Positions 22,201 to 33,188 of a stretch of DNA of 64,000 nucleotides are shown here, one piece after another (position 1 is the stretch's first letter; each line of letters starts with the position of its first letter). Made by a program: the position numbers and the translations under genes. The notes under the pieces are model-generated. The model did no database searches. It was not told the DNA's origin and saw only the letters and a list, made by a program, of their open reading frames with translations. Where the stretch lies: contig QEOQ01000348.1 of the NCBI GenBank assembly GCA_010279815.1, positions 96,396-160,395 of the forward strand, read 5' to 3'. The DNA is from Brachionus plicatilis (taxonomy: Eukaryota; Rotifera; Eurotatoria; Ploima; Brachionidae).

Positions 22201-25200
22201 ATATTTTGATACTGGTTAAGACATATTAGTATTTCAAAATTTTAAAATATTGATTGCTATTTAATTTTTACTTTAGATAAAAATTAATAAAATTTTTTCC
22301 TAGTAAATGATTAAATAAATTATGCTTAATAAAGTTTAGTCTTTTGTTGTAAAAAAATAATAAAAAAATACCTTTTTTTTATATTTGAAGCTTAAAATTT
22401 TTATCTGAAAATTACATATGATCGGCAAATTGAAGTTCATGATCAAATGTTAATTTCAAATCAAAATTTTTAGTTTTTGAGTTTAATAAAAAGGCATTAT
22501 TAATCATTTTTTTAATAATAAATGACTAAACTTTATTAAACATAAATTGTTTAATCTTTAATTAAATAGAAAATTATATGAATTTTTGTCTGAAGTAATT
22601 ATAAAATCTTAATCGATATTTTAAAACTTTGCAATTCAAAATTTAACTTTGTTTTGTCGAAGCATATTTTAATTAATATTTAAATATCATTTTAAGTCAC
22701 AATTTGGAAACCTTTATGTGGATTTTTAATTTGTCTTTTTAGTTTTCAAAATAAAGATTTTAGAAAAATCAATTAAAAATCAATTAGAAAAACAAGTTGT
22801 TTTTTTTTTAATTAAAATAGTAAACATCTTATGTTTAATTTAAATATAATTAATAAAAGCTAATTTCATCATTTTTATTAATACTATAATGAATTACATT
22901 TTGATCATTTGAACATGATCATGAACTTCAAGTTGCCTAATTTCACGTAAATTTGGGTAAAAACAAAAAGTAATTGCAGTTGTGTTGTAAATTAAAGAAA
23001 AAAAATAAGGTTATTTACGTTTAAGCTGTTCTTCTTTGCTTCTTATTTGAACTTGGTGTTCATTAATATTCACAACATGTTCCATTTGTACCTTATGAGT
23101 TATTGTGTCCAAGCTTTTTGTATTATCCTCGATTAAACTAATTACATTTTCGAGTGTTTTTCCATGAGAATTGGCAGCAAGAGCCGCACTTAGTTCACTT
23201 TCTTTCAAACTTTTTATTCTCTCTATAATTTGTTCATTGTCCTCTTTGATATTTTGTACCGCGTTGCGATGCAGTTGTTTGAGCTTTTCCATTTCCATGT
23301 CAAACTCTTTTTGCTTATCATCTAATTTTTGTTTGTACACATTAGTTAGATCTAGCTTTTCTTTTTCGATTAGATCGATGTGGTGCTGAAGTGTCTCTTT
23401 TTCGTCTCTGTACAACTTGAGACTATTTTCGCGGTCTTCTTTCAAAATTTTTATCTGACTGTCACAGCTGTCTTTCATTAGCTTGATTTGTAGTTCAAAA
23501 TTGGATTTGCTGTGTTCAAGTTGAAGCCTCAAGTCCTGGTTTTCGTACTCCAAGTGCTTTATTTTTTGCAAATAAGCTGAATTATCATTGCCATGATCAA
23601 CAGCTACACTTTCCGCATTCTAGAAAAAAAGATTTGTAAAAAAATTAAAAAAAAAAAATTCAACAGCATCTAAAACCATCTAATCAGGTGAATGGTAAAC
23701 AAGTGCATAAACATTTTATAAATAGGTTTTGCAAGAAAAAGTCCGGATTTGGACTTGACTTGAGACTTGTGACTTTTAAACAACTCTGGGATTTTGTCAC
23801 ATATTAATTTTTTTGAAAGTGATTTGGAATAAAAAAAATATTTATTTTTGACTATTTGAAAAAAAAAAAAAGTTACCGAGCAATTTTTAGATTGATAAAT
23901 GGCTGAATTATTAAATCTAGAACTAGATTTATTTAAAAATGACAATGAGTCATTTTTATCGGCAAGCATAGTTTGATCAAGAATAAAATTATCAGAATTA
24001 GTTTCGTTAAAGCTAACCTAATAGGCGACAAAAAAAAATTCTTTGTTTTTTTTTTATTCATTATTTTTAAAATAATTGTAATTACTTACATTTGATTTTT
24101 TGGGTTGATTAGTGGATTTTTTATTAGTTATCAAATTGGTGAACCATTTATCTGGACCATCAGTTTTTTCTTCTGTTTTGGCATCAAAATTAAGCGGCTG
24201 CATGTTGCCTAAAGTAAAATTTTTATTATTCTGATTTGGGTGCTCCATGTTGTCAGTGCTATCGGCAAAACTAGAATTCATCGAGTCTTTGGCTCCTGTC
24301 TTAAAGCCTATGGGTGGTTTTTCAGCAGGTCCTGATTGGGAATTTCTTCTTCTAGGATTGTTTAACGAGCCATCCAAATCAATACTGGTCTCAAACTTGG
24401 TCGGTTCTTTCATCCAGTCATCATTTTTGGTGCTTGCATTTGTCTTTGCTTTTGGCTTGAGCAAACTCTCGAAATCGAAGTCTAAATCGAGTTTTCCAGG
24501 CGTTGTTTTGCTAAGGTTGTCTCCAGCTTTTGGCTTGTGGTCCTCTTCGTCGTTGAACGATACAGAGCGCTTGGCAGGAGGCTGGGAAAGAGTTGTGCGA
24601 GGCGTATTCGAGGCTACTGATGGCATGTAATTGCCAAACAAAAAATCATCATCACTTTTGGCCTCATTTTTTTCTGTCTTAGCCTTTCCGAATAATTCAT
24701 CGACTAAATTTTTTTGTTTGGATGTGTTGTCTGATTGTTTTGGCAAATTTGTCTTTGGATTTGAGTCTTTTGAATTTAAAATAAAAATCAAAAAAATTTA
24801 ATTTGTTTTTTCGATAAAAAAATTTAGTTTTACCAAAGTCTTCGTCAAATATAAAGCCAATTTTTGGTTTAGCTGGTGTTGGCATTGTTGAAGCAAGTGG
24901 AGGCTTTGTAGATGTATTGGTATGCTTTTTGCCTATTAGCTCGTCTAAATTGTCCAAAGGGTCATCTTCGAAGTTAAAGCCTTGAAAAAATTAAAGTCAA
25001 GTTTTAAAAGTTTAAATTTATTTAAAATTAAAGTTACTTTTGGCTCTGGTTAGACTTGGTTGTGTCTGTGATAAATTTGGCTTGCGTTTGGCACTGTCTA
25101 AGCCTTCGGTTTCGCGCAAAATTTTGGCAATATCGTCGTCATCAGCCTCCGATACATCTGAGTCGTTGAAAGAAGAATTTTTTCTTAAGCTATTTGAGGA

Positions 25201-25257
25201 TTTTTTTAAATATTAAAACAAAAATTTTGCCTAATAATCTCACTTAAAACGGCTCAT
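19281..25257 (-). CDS. FBF1: FBF1 homologue (Fas-binding factor 1), distal-appendage coiled-coil protein
   Basis: FBF1 sits on the distal appendages of the mother centriole and on apical junctions and is needed for cilium assembly. Inferred exons are 25257-25244, 25189-25038, 24980-24834, 24766-24090, 24017-23877, 23619-23019, 20502-19898, 19835-19449 and 19379-19281; phases are consistent, giving about 940 residues (human ~1,130). The first exon carries only 14 coding bases (MSRF). The N-terminal half is acidic and disordered: VSEADDDDIAKILRE, DPLDNLDELIGKK, and DDFLFGNYMPSVAS followed by RSVSF, matching the 'FGAYQPTV...RQSVSRF' block of vertebrate FBF1. The C-terminal half is continuous coiled coil, with ELSAALAANSHGKTLENVI matching the conserved ATSHTRSLNSI region. 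The end, DRQFVNDEKNFIETLKSS, matches the vertebrate C-terminus. The 2.5-kb intron between exons 6 and 7 contains a MITE. Confidence 0.92.
22424..22937. mobile_element. GGCA-type MITE in the large FBF1 intron
   Basis: The left end is GGCAAATTGAAGTTCATGAT and the right end is ...ATCATGAACTTCAAGTTGCC, an almost perfect terminal inverted repeat. The flanks (ATATGATC / TAATTTCA) do not match, unlike most copies. A half copy of its right part lies at 39141-39243. The rest of the intron (20503-22423) is AT-rich and featureless. Confidence 0.78.
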
Positions 25258-26281
25258 TTTAATACTTTTTCAGTTAAACGAGTTTTTTTTTGCATGGAAC
25301 CATAAATTTTTTTTTTTAAATTCAAAGGGACAAAATTGTGGATAAAAAATTTATCTGAAAAGAGAAAATATTTTTTGCATGGTTTCCATAGTTACCGAAA
25401 AGGGTTTATTTTTTTTGCAGCCAAAAAAAGTATCAAAAAAAGAATGCATTATTAAGCCATTCTTAATTTATTTTAAATCAATGACTTACTTTTAAAGATT
25501 TGAAAATTTTATCTTGCTAAAATCTTTTAATTTTAACAAACTTTTTTGGAAATTTTTTTTTGATTCGTTGAATAGAATTTTTATTCTTTCAATTCAATAT
25601 TTCTTTTTGAGCCTAGCTTTAGAATAAAAATTAAATTTAAATCTTAAAAATAAATTTCTTTTATTTCAAATTTTTTTATTCGATCTTATGTTCATGTACC
25701 TTCCTGTTTAATTTAAATTATAAATTCGTAAAATTTTAAAAACTAATTTCTGAATTAAGCTTATTTTTGTAAATAATGATGGCTTACATATTTAAATTAA
25801 ACAATCAATAATAATACCTGGAACAGAATAAAATTTAGCTAATAATTATACGACAAATCATATAAAAAATAAAATTCTAATTTTACATAAAAAAAATAAG
25901 AAATTTAATTTATATTAAATTTTTTTTCATTTAAATTAAAAAATTTTATAAAATAAATCAAATTTATCGAATAATTTACACGCTCTTTTGTTAATTAAGT
26001 TTATATTAATAAATACAGACATTTTAAAGTGATTAAAAGATTTTTTCAATAACTAAATTATTAATTAATTTTAGAATAAAATAAGAGAATGTCATTTCAC
26101 CAAATTTTGATCTAGAACCATTTTGTACCAATTTCTCAGAATTTTCTTGAATAATTTGTTTGAAGTTGATCTTTTAAGATTGTAGCTGTAATATCAAATT
26201 TCATAATTTTAAATGAAAAAGTTAATAACCGAAATTCTAAAACATTGATATAAAGGTATGATAAGAGAAAAGAATTTAAAC
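25258..26281. other. AT-rich upstream region of FBF1
   Basis: It must hold the FBF1 promoter. I see only homopolymer-rich AT sequence and no open frame worth reporting. Confidence 0.4.
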
Positions 26282-26289
26282 ATCATCTA

Positions 26290-26644
26290 GGCATTGTGAA
26301 TTTTCATACAAAACTTCCAATACAAAAATAAAAAAATTTTATAACTTTTTTTCAAAATGTCAAAAACTTGTTCTGTAAATGAAACAAAGTGAAACAACTG
26401 TTGTTTCACCTTTTGCGGAAGTCTGCAAAATCTGTGCAAATTCTGCAAAATTGCACCCTATTTAAAAGTATTTAAAATTAAACGGAATTAATTTGCACAT
26501 ATTTTGCAGACTTCCACAGTAGGTGAAACAAAAGTTGTTTCACTTTGTTTCATCTACAAAACTAGTTTTTGACATTTTGAACAAAAGTTATTAAAATTTT
26601 TTTATTTTTGTATTGGAAGTTTTGTATGAAAATTCACAATGCCT
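26290..26644. mobile_element. GGCA-type foldback MITE with ATCATCTA TSD
   Basis: The arms GGCATTGTGAATTTTCATAC... and ...GTATGAAAATTCACAATGCC(T) pair over more than 50 bp. The 8-bp flanks ATCATCTA at 26282-26289 and 26645-26652 are identical, leaving one extra T at the right end. Inside, a second nested palindrome GTGAAACAA...TTGTTTCAC surrounds a GCA-rich core (26421-26511) related to the cores of the 3369 and 2746 elements. Confidence 0.85.
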
Positions 26645-26802
26645 ATCATCTAAAAACACGCGTAAGGGTTAAATAATAAAGTATAATAATTTTTTGTTTT
26701 TATATATCGAAAAATTTAATATTACTTTAATACTAAATTTAAGTATATAATTCTTAATAATTCTCATTGATAGGAATACTATCTTGTTAAATAACTTTGA
26801 AT

Positions 26803-27133
26803 GGCAAAATGTTATTTTTTGTACATTTTTATATTTTTACATTTTTACATTTTTGAGAGAAGAAAAAAAAATCTCAAAATCAAAAAATCTAAAAAAATTT
26901 TCATTCAAGAAAAGTAATAATAAATTCGCAATTACTTAAAAAGGAGTTTTAGACAAATTTAAATGTAAAAACCAAGGATAATTTTTTGAAAATCCCTTTT
27001 AATTAATTGCGAATTTATTATTACTTTTCTTGAATGAAAATTTTTTTAGATTTTTGATTTTGAGATTTTTTTTCTTCTCTCAAAAATGTAAAAATGTAAA
27101 AATATAAAAATGTACAATAAATAACATTTTGCC
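26803..27133. mobile_element. GGCA-type foldback MITE, 331 bp, perfect TSD
   Basis: The element begins GGCAAAATGTTATTTTTTGT and ends with the inverted counterpart ...AACATTTTGCC. The arms are nearly perfect over about 130 bp, so the whole element is one giant hairpin. The flanking octamer CTTTGAAT is identical at 26795-26802 and 27134-27141. There is no coding sequence. The high arm identity suggests a fairly recent insertion. Confidence 0.9.
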
Positions 27134-27414
27134 CTTTGAATTCGATAAAAAATTATATTTTTTTAGTCTATCTATTAATAAATAAATATTTTTACAGCAA
27201 AATATTTCACATATCACAGAAAATTTTTTCCTGAATAAAATTAAAAATTTTAATTAATTGTTAATTAAATAAATTGCTTAATTTGGACAATTTTTTTTAT
27301 TTTGTTTATTATTATTTTGCTAAAATTTATTAGTTTATGCTAAGTTTAATTTTATGCTATTTGTAATCATTACTTTGTTACGAAAAAGCTAATTTTTCAC
27401 TTGAATTTTTTTCT

Positions 27415-27711
27415 TTGTTGGATTGTGATTTTATCAACAAGAATTATTATAAAATAAAAAACAAAACATTTGATATTTTATTAGATTATATGATAAAAAT
27501 TAAAATTATAGAATTTAATTCTGCTGAATGGGCAACTAGTAAATATGGTTGTTGGTTTTATTTGAATTATTATCACTGTTGCCATATAATTGCACTGATT
27601 GTAGATCAAACTTGCTTAAGCATCCCGACAAGGTATATTATGGTAGCGATCGAACCCAAAAAAAAAGCCCGAAAGGTGGCCAAACCAAAAAAAGCGCTTG
27701 AAAAACAATAA
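27415..27711 (+). pseudogene. MULE-type transposase C-terminal remnant (SWIM zinc finger)
   Basis: The open frame carries CWFYLNYYHCCHIIAL, which fits the C-x(n)-C-x-H end of a SWIM zinc finger. SIPTRYIMVAI and a lysine/proline-rich tail follow, the usual C-terminus of Mutator-like element transposases. The first CxC pair is degraded to GCWF. The DDE catalytic domain is absent upstream. I read it as a transposon fragment; a domesticated SWIM peptide is possible but unsupported. Confidence 0.5.
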
Positions 27712-28030
27712 TTTTTTTTAATTTTTAAAAATGACTTTTTGATACAAACAAAATTTTTTGTAAGTATATTAAATTAAATTGACAATAAACTAATTAAAAT
27801 TGACATCATTAGTTACAAATAAATTTATTATTAATAAACTAAGTATTTTTGAACCATAGGTAATATTATCTCGTTTAATAAAATAATTATATTTACTTAC
27901 TATAGTTGATAAGTAAAAAAAATAAAAATCACTAAAAATTGAATTAATTTACGTGGCAACTTTGATCGTTTGATTACTAAACACTAAAAATAATAAAATA
28001 AATTACAAAAGGACACCTGCGAAGTGAGGT

Positions 28031-28077
28031 TCAAATGAATATTAATTAAATTCTTGGTTTAATTAATATTCATTTGA
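28031..28077. repeat. Perfect 20-bp hairpin downstream of the receptor gene
   Basis: TCAAATGAATATTAATTAAA (28031-28050), a 7-base loop TTCTTGG, and the exact inverted repeat 28058-28077. It lies about 90 bp past the stop codon of the minus-strand receptor. It may be a 3'-UTR or RNA structure, or a minimal foldback element. 27712-28030 is otherwise AT-rich with nothing seen. Confidence 0.6.
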
Positions 28078-28165
28078 GTCCTAATCATACATGTGCCAGA
28101 TTTTTCCATGATAAAATTGATGTTTTTCACTTTGTTTGAAGTGGCATTTTATTGTTTGAAATTGT

Positions 28166-30556
28166 CTATTTATTTTGAATGGATTGAATCGAAGAAACCA
28201 AATAATTGTATTTTAATTTGACAAAAATTTTTTTGTTAAATTTTTGAATTCTAAAAATTTCATAAAAAGTTTGCCTCAGTTTTTTGTTTAAAACATATGC
28301 AAATACAATATCGAATAAAATGACCAAATTGGACACAATTAAATTTGTAGTTTGCAGCGATTCAACTTTTATATTCAATTTGACATAATCAGAGTCATGA
28401 GTAGCCATCCAAAATTTGCTTGATTTGATCCTCAGCACTGACAATAGAATATCGGGTATTCTAGATACCACAATAAAAAAGCATTGAATAATAACCATTA
28501 CCAAAGCTTTGGTTTCATCTGCCTCGGCACTTCTGTTATCTACATTTGACAAAATTTTATTTTTTTTTTTAAATGACTCCCTTAAGAACATTATTAGCAA
28601 AATATTAATCATAAAACTAATAAAAGTCAATATAATAAACACTCCATCCTGTATCAAATAGCCAAATGCAAAAATTTGTTTGACGTAAAGGGAAATCTTT
28701 AAGCAGTCATAGTCGGCACAAGTGAATAATTGATTCAGATTTAGAACTACACAAATTAAAGCTGAGCCGACCAGGAGTTTTTTTTGTAGTTTTTTGCCTT
28801 TGAACCAGGAAAATTTTTTGTTGTTGGACACAAAGACAAAGCGGTCCAAAGTCAAAAATAAATTGCAAAATAAACTGTTCATTGTGGCATAATAGCCCAG
28901 AAAGTCGGATACATAGATTTTAAATTTTCTCAACATTGGTCTCTGAGATCTGTAGTCAATTTTACAATAGTTTACTCCTGATGCCATGTAGGACTCGAAA
29001 TTGATGTTTGGATAAATAAACACATTGGACAAAAGCATCAAAAATGACATGGTTTGATAGAATATGACCATTTTAAGATAAACATACATGGTTTGTTTGA
29101 AATTTTTGTCGCTGAGAACCTTGAGAGTGACCAGACCAAAAAAAGTGCCAAACACGCTGAGTATAAGCATGAAAAAAATTTCAGAAAATTGCTCCCAACA
29201 CTCTTTGGAAAAGTATTTGTTGTCCAAATTGCACTGTGGAGTAAACACTTGGTCAACAATTCCGCATTCTGCTAGTCTAGCTGCTATATTGCACTTTTGG
29301 TTATATAAATCAAAGTTTTCAATACACTCTTGAACAGAGCTAGTCTGAATTTGGATCCTTGATTTTAAATCTTTGTTGAGAAATTGTTCAAAGCGATAAT
29401 TTTGGAGCAGCCAGATTAGAGTACAGGTGCATTTGAGTGGCTTGGGTGAATGTATGACCGCAAAGACAAGATTTTTGTGCGGAAAATGAGAAAATGAACA
29501 AAAATGTTCATCTGGAAATGTGTAATCAGACTCTAGCTTTATCAAACTTTGAGATGAATGATCCATATTTTTCTTGTTGCTTATGCTGACACAATCTTCA
29601 AAGTTTATTTTACTAAAATGATTAAAATAATTTAGCCATTTATTATTAGAACTAGAAAAAAATTCTCCTAAATTATTAAGTTTCAGAGTGAGCATGTTAA
29701 CCCTAATAGATTTAAAAGCAGTTTCCTCAATTCGAACAAGTTCAATGTCTAACAGACTAAGTGAGTTTAGCATGCTGAAAATTTTCTCTTCTAAAAACTT
29801 GTTGGTCAGCTCTATTCTGCCATTGATTAGAAAAAGGTGCCAAACTGGTGCTTCGATTAAACTTCTGCGCCCAAAATTGTTCCACATGTCCTTGTTTGGA
29901 ATAAAATTAGGTACACTGTCCATTGTCAAATTGTAAAAATACAATTTGTTAATTTCAAAATAAAAAAATGGAATAGGACAAATTGGCTTGGGAAATTTTA
30001 CTGATGCGTGAACGTACAAACTATCGACTATAATTTTATTGAACCAAAATTGATTTCTGAACAAATAGTCAAAATACAAAGTGCAAGTTTGTTCAATAGG
30101 AATTTGGTGGTAATAAAATCCCAAATAGGAGTCTTTTAGGACCAAATTTTCTAAGTAAAGCAATGGAATACCAGTTTCCGAATCATTGGTGATGCTAAAA
30201 TTTTTTACATTATTTAATACTAAAGTGATTCTATTTTCAAAACTTAATGGTACAATGTTTATACTGTTTTTGAAGTGAATTGTTGAATCATGGTCATTTA
30301 GGTCTAGATCCAACACTACTGGTGTTTGCCACGGCTCATACTGTTCAATCTGCTGGCCAAACTGGAATGCTTCACATGAATTGCTGCATTGAACATAGGA
30401 TACATTTGAAATTATTTTCTCGCTGGTAAGATAATGAAATTGATCAAAAAAGTTGATTTTAAAACTGCTTAAATTTTGATTGCAGCTATCTGGTATGGTC
30501 AAAAATGCTGAACCAAAAGCTATCATAAAATAAAAGAAATTAATTTCTAAAATCAT
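28166..30556 (-). CDS. Intronless orphan seven-transmembrane receptor with large ectodomain
   Basis: The product is 796 residues from one exon. Residues 1-20 form a hydrophobic signal peptide. The ectodomain (about 21-455) has spaced leucine/asparagine segments (LSLLDIELVRIEETAFKSI) and ends in a Cys-rich block resembling an LRR C-terminal cap: LKCTCTLIWLLQNYRF, then further Cys at 411, 422, 431 and 442. Seven hydrophobic helices follow at about 458-480, 493-515, 548-570, 592-612, 630-657, 684-712 and 735-757. TM3 ends in LTLDRFV, a DRY-box equivalent at 571-573. Cys531 and Cys613/618 could form the TM3-ECL2 disulphide. TM7 carries NLVILFDIVFAY in place of NPxxY. This fits a class A receptor of LRR-ectodomain type; the leucine repeats are too irregular to count. 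The ligand is unknown and no orthologue is recognised. Confidence 0.82.
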   Translation of the reverse strand: MILEINFFYFMIAFGSAFLTIPDSCNQNLSSFKINFFDQFHYLTSEKIISNVSYVQCSNSCEAFQFGQQIEQYEPWQTPVVLDLDLNDHDSTIHFKNSINIVPLSFENRITLVLNNVKNFSITNDSETGIPLLYLENLVLKDSYLGFYYHQIPIEQTCTLYFDYLFRNQFWFNKIIVDSLYVHASVKFPKPICPIPFFYFEINKLYFYNLTMDSVPNFIPNKDMWNNFGRRSLIEAPVWHLFLINGRIELTNKFLEEKIFSMLNSLSLLDIELVRIEETAFKSIRVNMLTLKLNNLGEFFSSSNNKWLNYFNHFSKINFEDCVSISNKKNMDHSSQSLIKLESDYTFPDEHFCSFSHFPHKNLVFAVIHSPKPLKCTCTLIWLLQNYRFEQFLNKDLKSRIQIQTSSVQECIENFDLYNQKCNIAARLAECGIVDQVFTPQCNLDNKYFSKECWEQFSEIFFMLILSVFGTFFGLVTLKVLSDKNFKQTMYVYLKMVIFYQTMSFLMLLSNVFIYPNINFESYMASGVNYCKIDYRSQRPMLRKFKIYVSDFLGYYATMNSLFCNLFLTLDRFVFVSNNKKFSWFKGKKLQKKLLVGSALICVVLNLNQLFTCADYDCLKISLYVKQIFAFGYLIQDGVFIILTFISFMINILLIMFLRESFKKKNKILSNVDNRSAEADETKALVMVIIQCFFIVVSRIPDILLSVLRIKSSKFWMATHDSDYVKLNIKVESLQTTNLIVSNLVILFDIVFAYVLNKKLRQTFYEIFRIQKFNKKIFVKLKYNYLVSSIQSIQNK

Positions 30557-30823
30557 TTTTTTATCGAAAAAGAATTTATTTTTTTGAGATTTTATTTTTT
30601 TTAAGATTGATTGTATTGTCGGTGTTCATGACAAAATTTTAATTAACTTCCTTTTGGAAAAATTAATAATCTCAAATATATGAAGATGCCGTCAAAGCTT
30701 AAAAGATTAGTTTCCAAGCAGAGAGATTATTTTATTAACCAAATTATCTATTTATAGAATCAGACGATGCAATCATTGCAAGATCAACGAAAAGAGAAAA
30801 AATCGATGTGAATCCGACAGCTT
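30557..30823. other. Intergenic sequence upstream of the receptor
   Basis: This is the presumed promoter/5' UTR of the minus-strand receptor gene. No motif can be assigned. Confidence 0.35.
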
Positions 30824-31158
30824 GGCAATTTCAAAATGATCAAATCAAACCAAAACTATTAAAATAATTGTTATTTCTTAATATAAATAATGCAGAGATA
30901 CATTTTTAAACATTTTTAAAAATAAACTCTGCAATATCAATATGCACAATGCAGAGTGCATATCATCGAAAAATGCTATTTTAAGTGGATATTTTTTTGC
31001 AGATATTTTTTTATTTCACCTTAAGATTTAATAGAATATGATAGAACCAAAAATTTACCTCTGCACTAATTCTATTAAAAAATTAAAATTTATTTTATAG
31101 TTTTAGTTTGATTTGATCATTTTGTTCACCAAAAATAGATCATAAACTTCAACTTGCC
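30824..31158. mobile_element. GGCA-type MITE, 335 bp, near-perfect TSD
   Basis: The left end is GGCAATTTCAAAATGATCAA and the right end is ...CATAAACTTCAACTTGCC. The flanks GACAGCTT (30816-30823) and AACAGCTT (31159-31166) match at 7 of 8 positions. The interior includes AATAATGCAGAGATACATTT and an ACTCTGCAATATC...TGCACAATGCAGAG core, also found in the truncated copy at 35790. Confidence 0.8.
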
Positions 31159-31166
31159 AACAGCTT

Positions 31167-33188
31167 CGGTTTCAAAAAGAGATCTAATTTTGTCTTTAAC
31201 GAAAAAGTCAAATAAAGAAAAAACAATGACTGATATAGTCAAAAAGGTAGCATCGAAAAGTACACTCAGAAATTTTTTTTTTACTTCTTTTATATTTTTA
31301 ATAATTAACTAATAAGTTGCTAAAATATTTTTTTTGTAATAATTTTGCTTTTATTGATAACCCTATACAAAATAAAATAACAAACAGCAGGATATATTAT
31401 TTGTTTAAAGATTTTTTTATCTGTGAATCATTTTACTGAATTTTGATTGTGTGAATTTATAATCGCTCATGTTTAATTTAAAAAAGGAATTGAGAAAGCT
31501 TATTTCATAAATTTTATTGATGTTTTAATTAATTAAGTTTTAAACATGAAATCATGCTCATGAATTTCGAATCACCTTCATTTATTTATATTTAGCATAA
31601 AAGTTTAAATATTAAATTAAAAAAATAAATAAAATTTTTGATTTCAAAAAAAAAAAAATTTTTAAATACTAATAATTAAAATTCAACCACAAAATCAAAT
31701 AAAAAATACGATTATTTTATTGAAAATTCACAGCTTAAAATATTGAAAAGCATTTTTCGATTTTACTTTAGATTCAATTGAGCTTAAGATCCTTAAATCG
31801 TTTTTTAAATGCCCTGAGTCATTTATAATTATTTTTCTATAAGCTATTATAAAACAAGTCTTTAAAATATAAAATGGTCATTCTTTAAAATTTTTTGTAA
31901 AGAAGTGAAGACAATACTTTTTTTAGAAGTTTTTTCATTTCATTTAAGCTTTATAGCTTCAAGAGTTAAAATTAATTTTAATTATGGAAACATTACTTTG
32001 ATTTGAGCTTTCCCGATGTGAATAAAAATTTTAAAAATAAATAAAAAATGAGAGTTTTAAGATTTATTACACATTTATTTGTTGATAGAGAATTCATCAA
32101 ACTAGTAATTTTATTTTCGAAACCTAAAAAATTAAACATTTTTCAAAACATTTCACTCGTGATTTAAAGTATTTTAATTTAGGAACAATAAATATTTTTG
32201 AGTTTCATCCGAGCTATTCAATCATTTCTTAATATCAAGCTTTTTTGTTGAAATTATTTATGTTTTTGATTAAATTCTACTTTTCAAAATGGGAATCAAA
32301 AACAATTTAAATTCTTAAAAATGATGTCAACAATACGGTACAGTGAAAAAAGCCTTAAGATTTTTTTAGCGTTTTCTTCTTTTGTTTTTTCACACAACTT
32401 ACAAAAATTTAAAGAAAAAATAATTTATTCAAAAAAATATTTTCTTTGTCGTTGAAAAAAAATTAGTATAAACATTTAACAATATTGTTAATAATATTTT
32501 AAAACGTTGAATATTTTTTGGTCAATAATAAAAAACAAGGGTTACTTTTTTGTTGGCTTCAAAATTATATTTATCAGTAATAAAGATCATAAAATTAGAT
32601 TTAATTTAAAAAAAAATTAATTTTTTAAATTGTGATTTACCATTTAAATCATACGGACAATGGTTTTATAAAGAAAGCATTAACAAAGCATGCATTGGAA
32701 TTCAGTAAAAAAAATTGATTTTTTTAAATTTTATTGCTAATAAATAATCGATAAAAATAAACCTTAAATATATTTTATGTTCGGCATAAAATATGCCCGT
32801 TCTTATTTTTTTCTAAATTAATTTTAAAATACCTGGTTGCATTCAGAAAAAAAAACTTAAATATAATGCTTTGGAAATTTTTTTGCGCATTCAAATAAAG
32901 CCAAATTAATCAAAGCCATGAATGAAATTTTAATATAATTTCAGAGTTCTTAATTTCATTTTTTTTCTAAAAATAAACAATTAATTAAAAAAAACATAAT
33001 TCTATCTGAAATTTTTTTATTCTCATGAATATTTTATATTTTTAATTTGTCAATTTAGTCAATACACTTGACTAATTTTTTAAAACAAAAAAAAAGAATA
33101 TCACATGATATTTAATAAAAAAATGTATTAAAAAAATTCGTTTAAGATCTTAACAAAGGTAACAATTGAATAAAATAAAAAAAAAAAT
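31167..33188. other. 2-kb AT-rich intergenic region
   Basis: There is no open frame or repeat I can defend. It contains only low-complexity AT sequence between two minus-strand genes. Confidence 0.45.

Noticed and set aside
29038..29936. Short frames on both strands within the receptor gene
   Set aside because: They are shadows of the 796-residue receptor frame.
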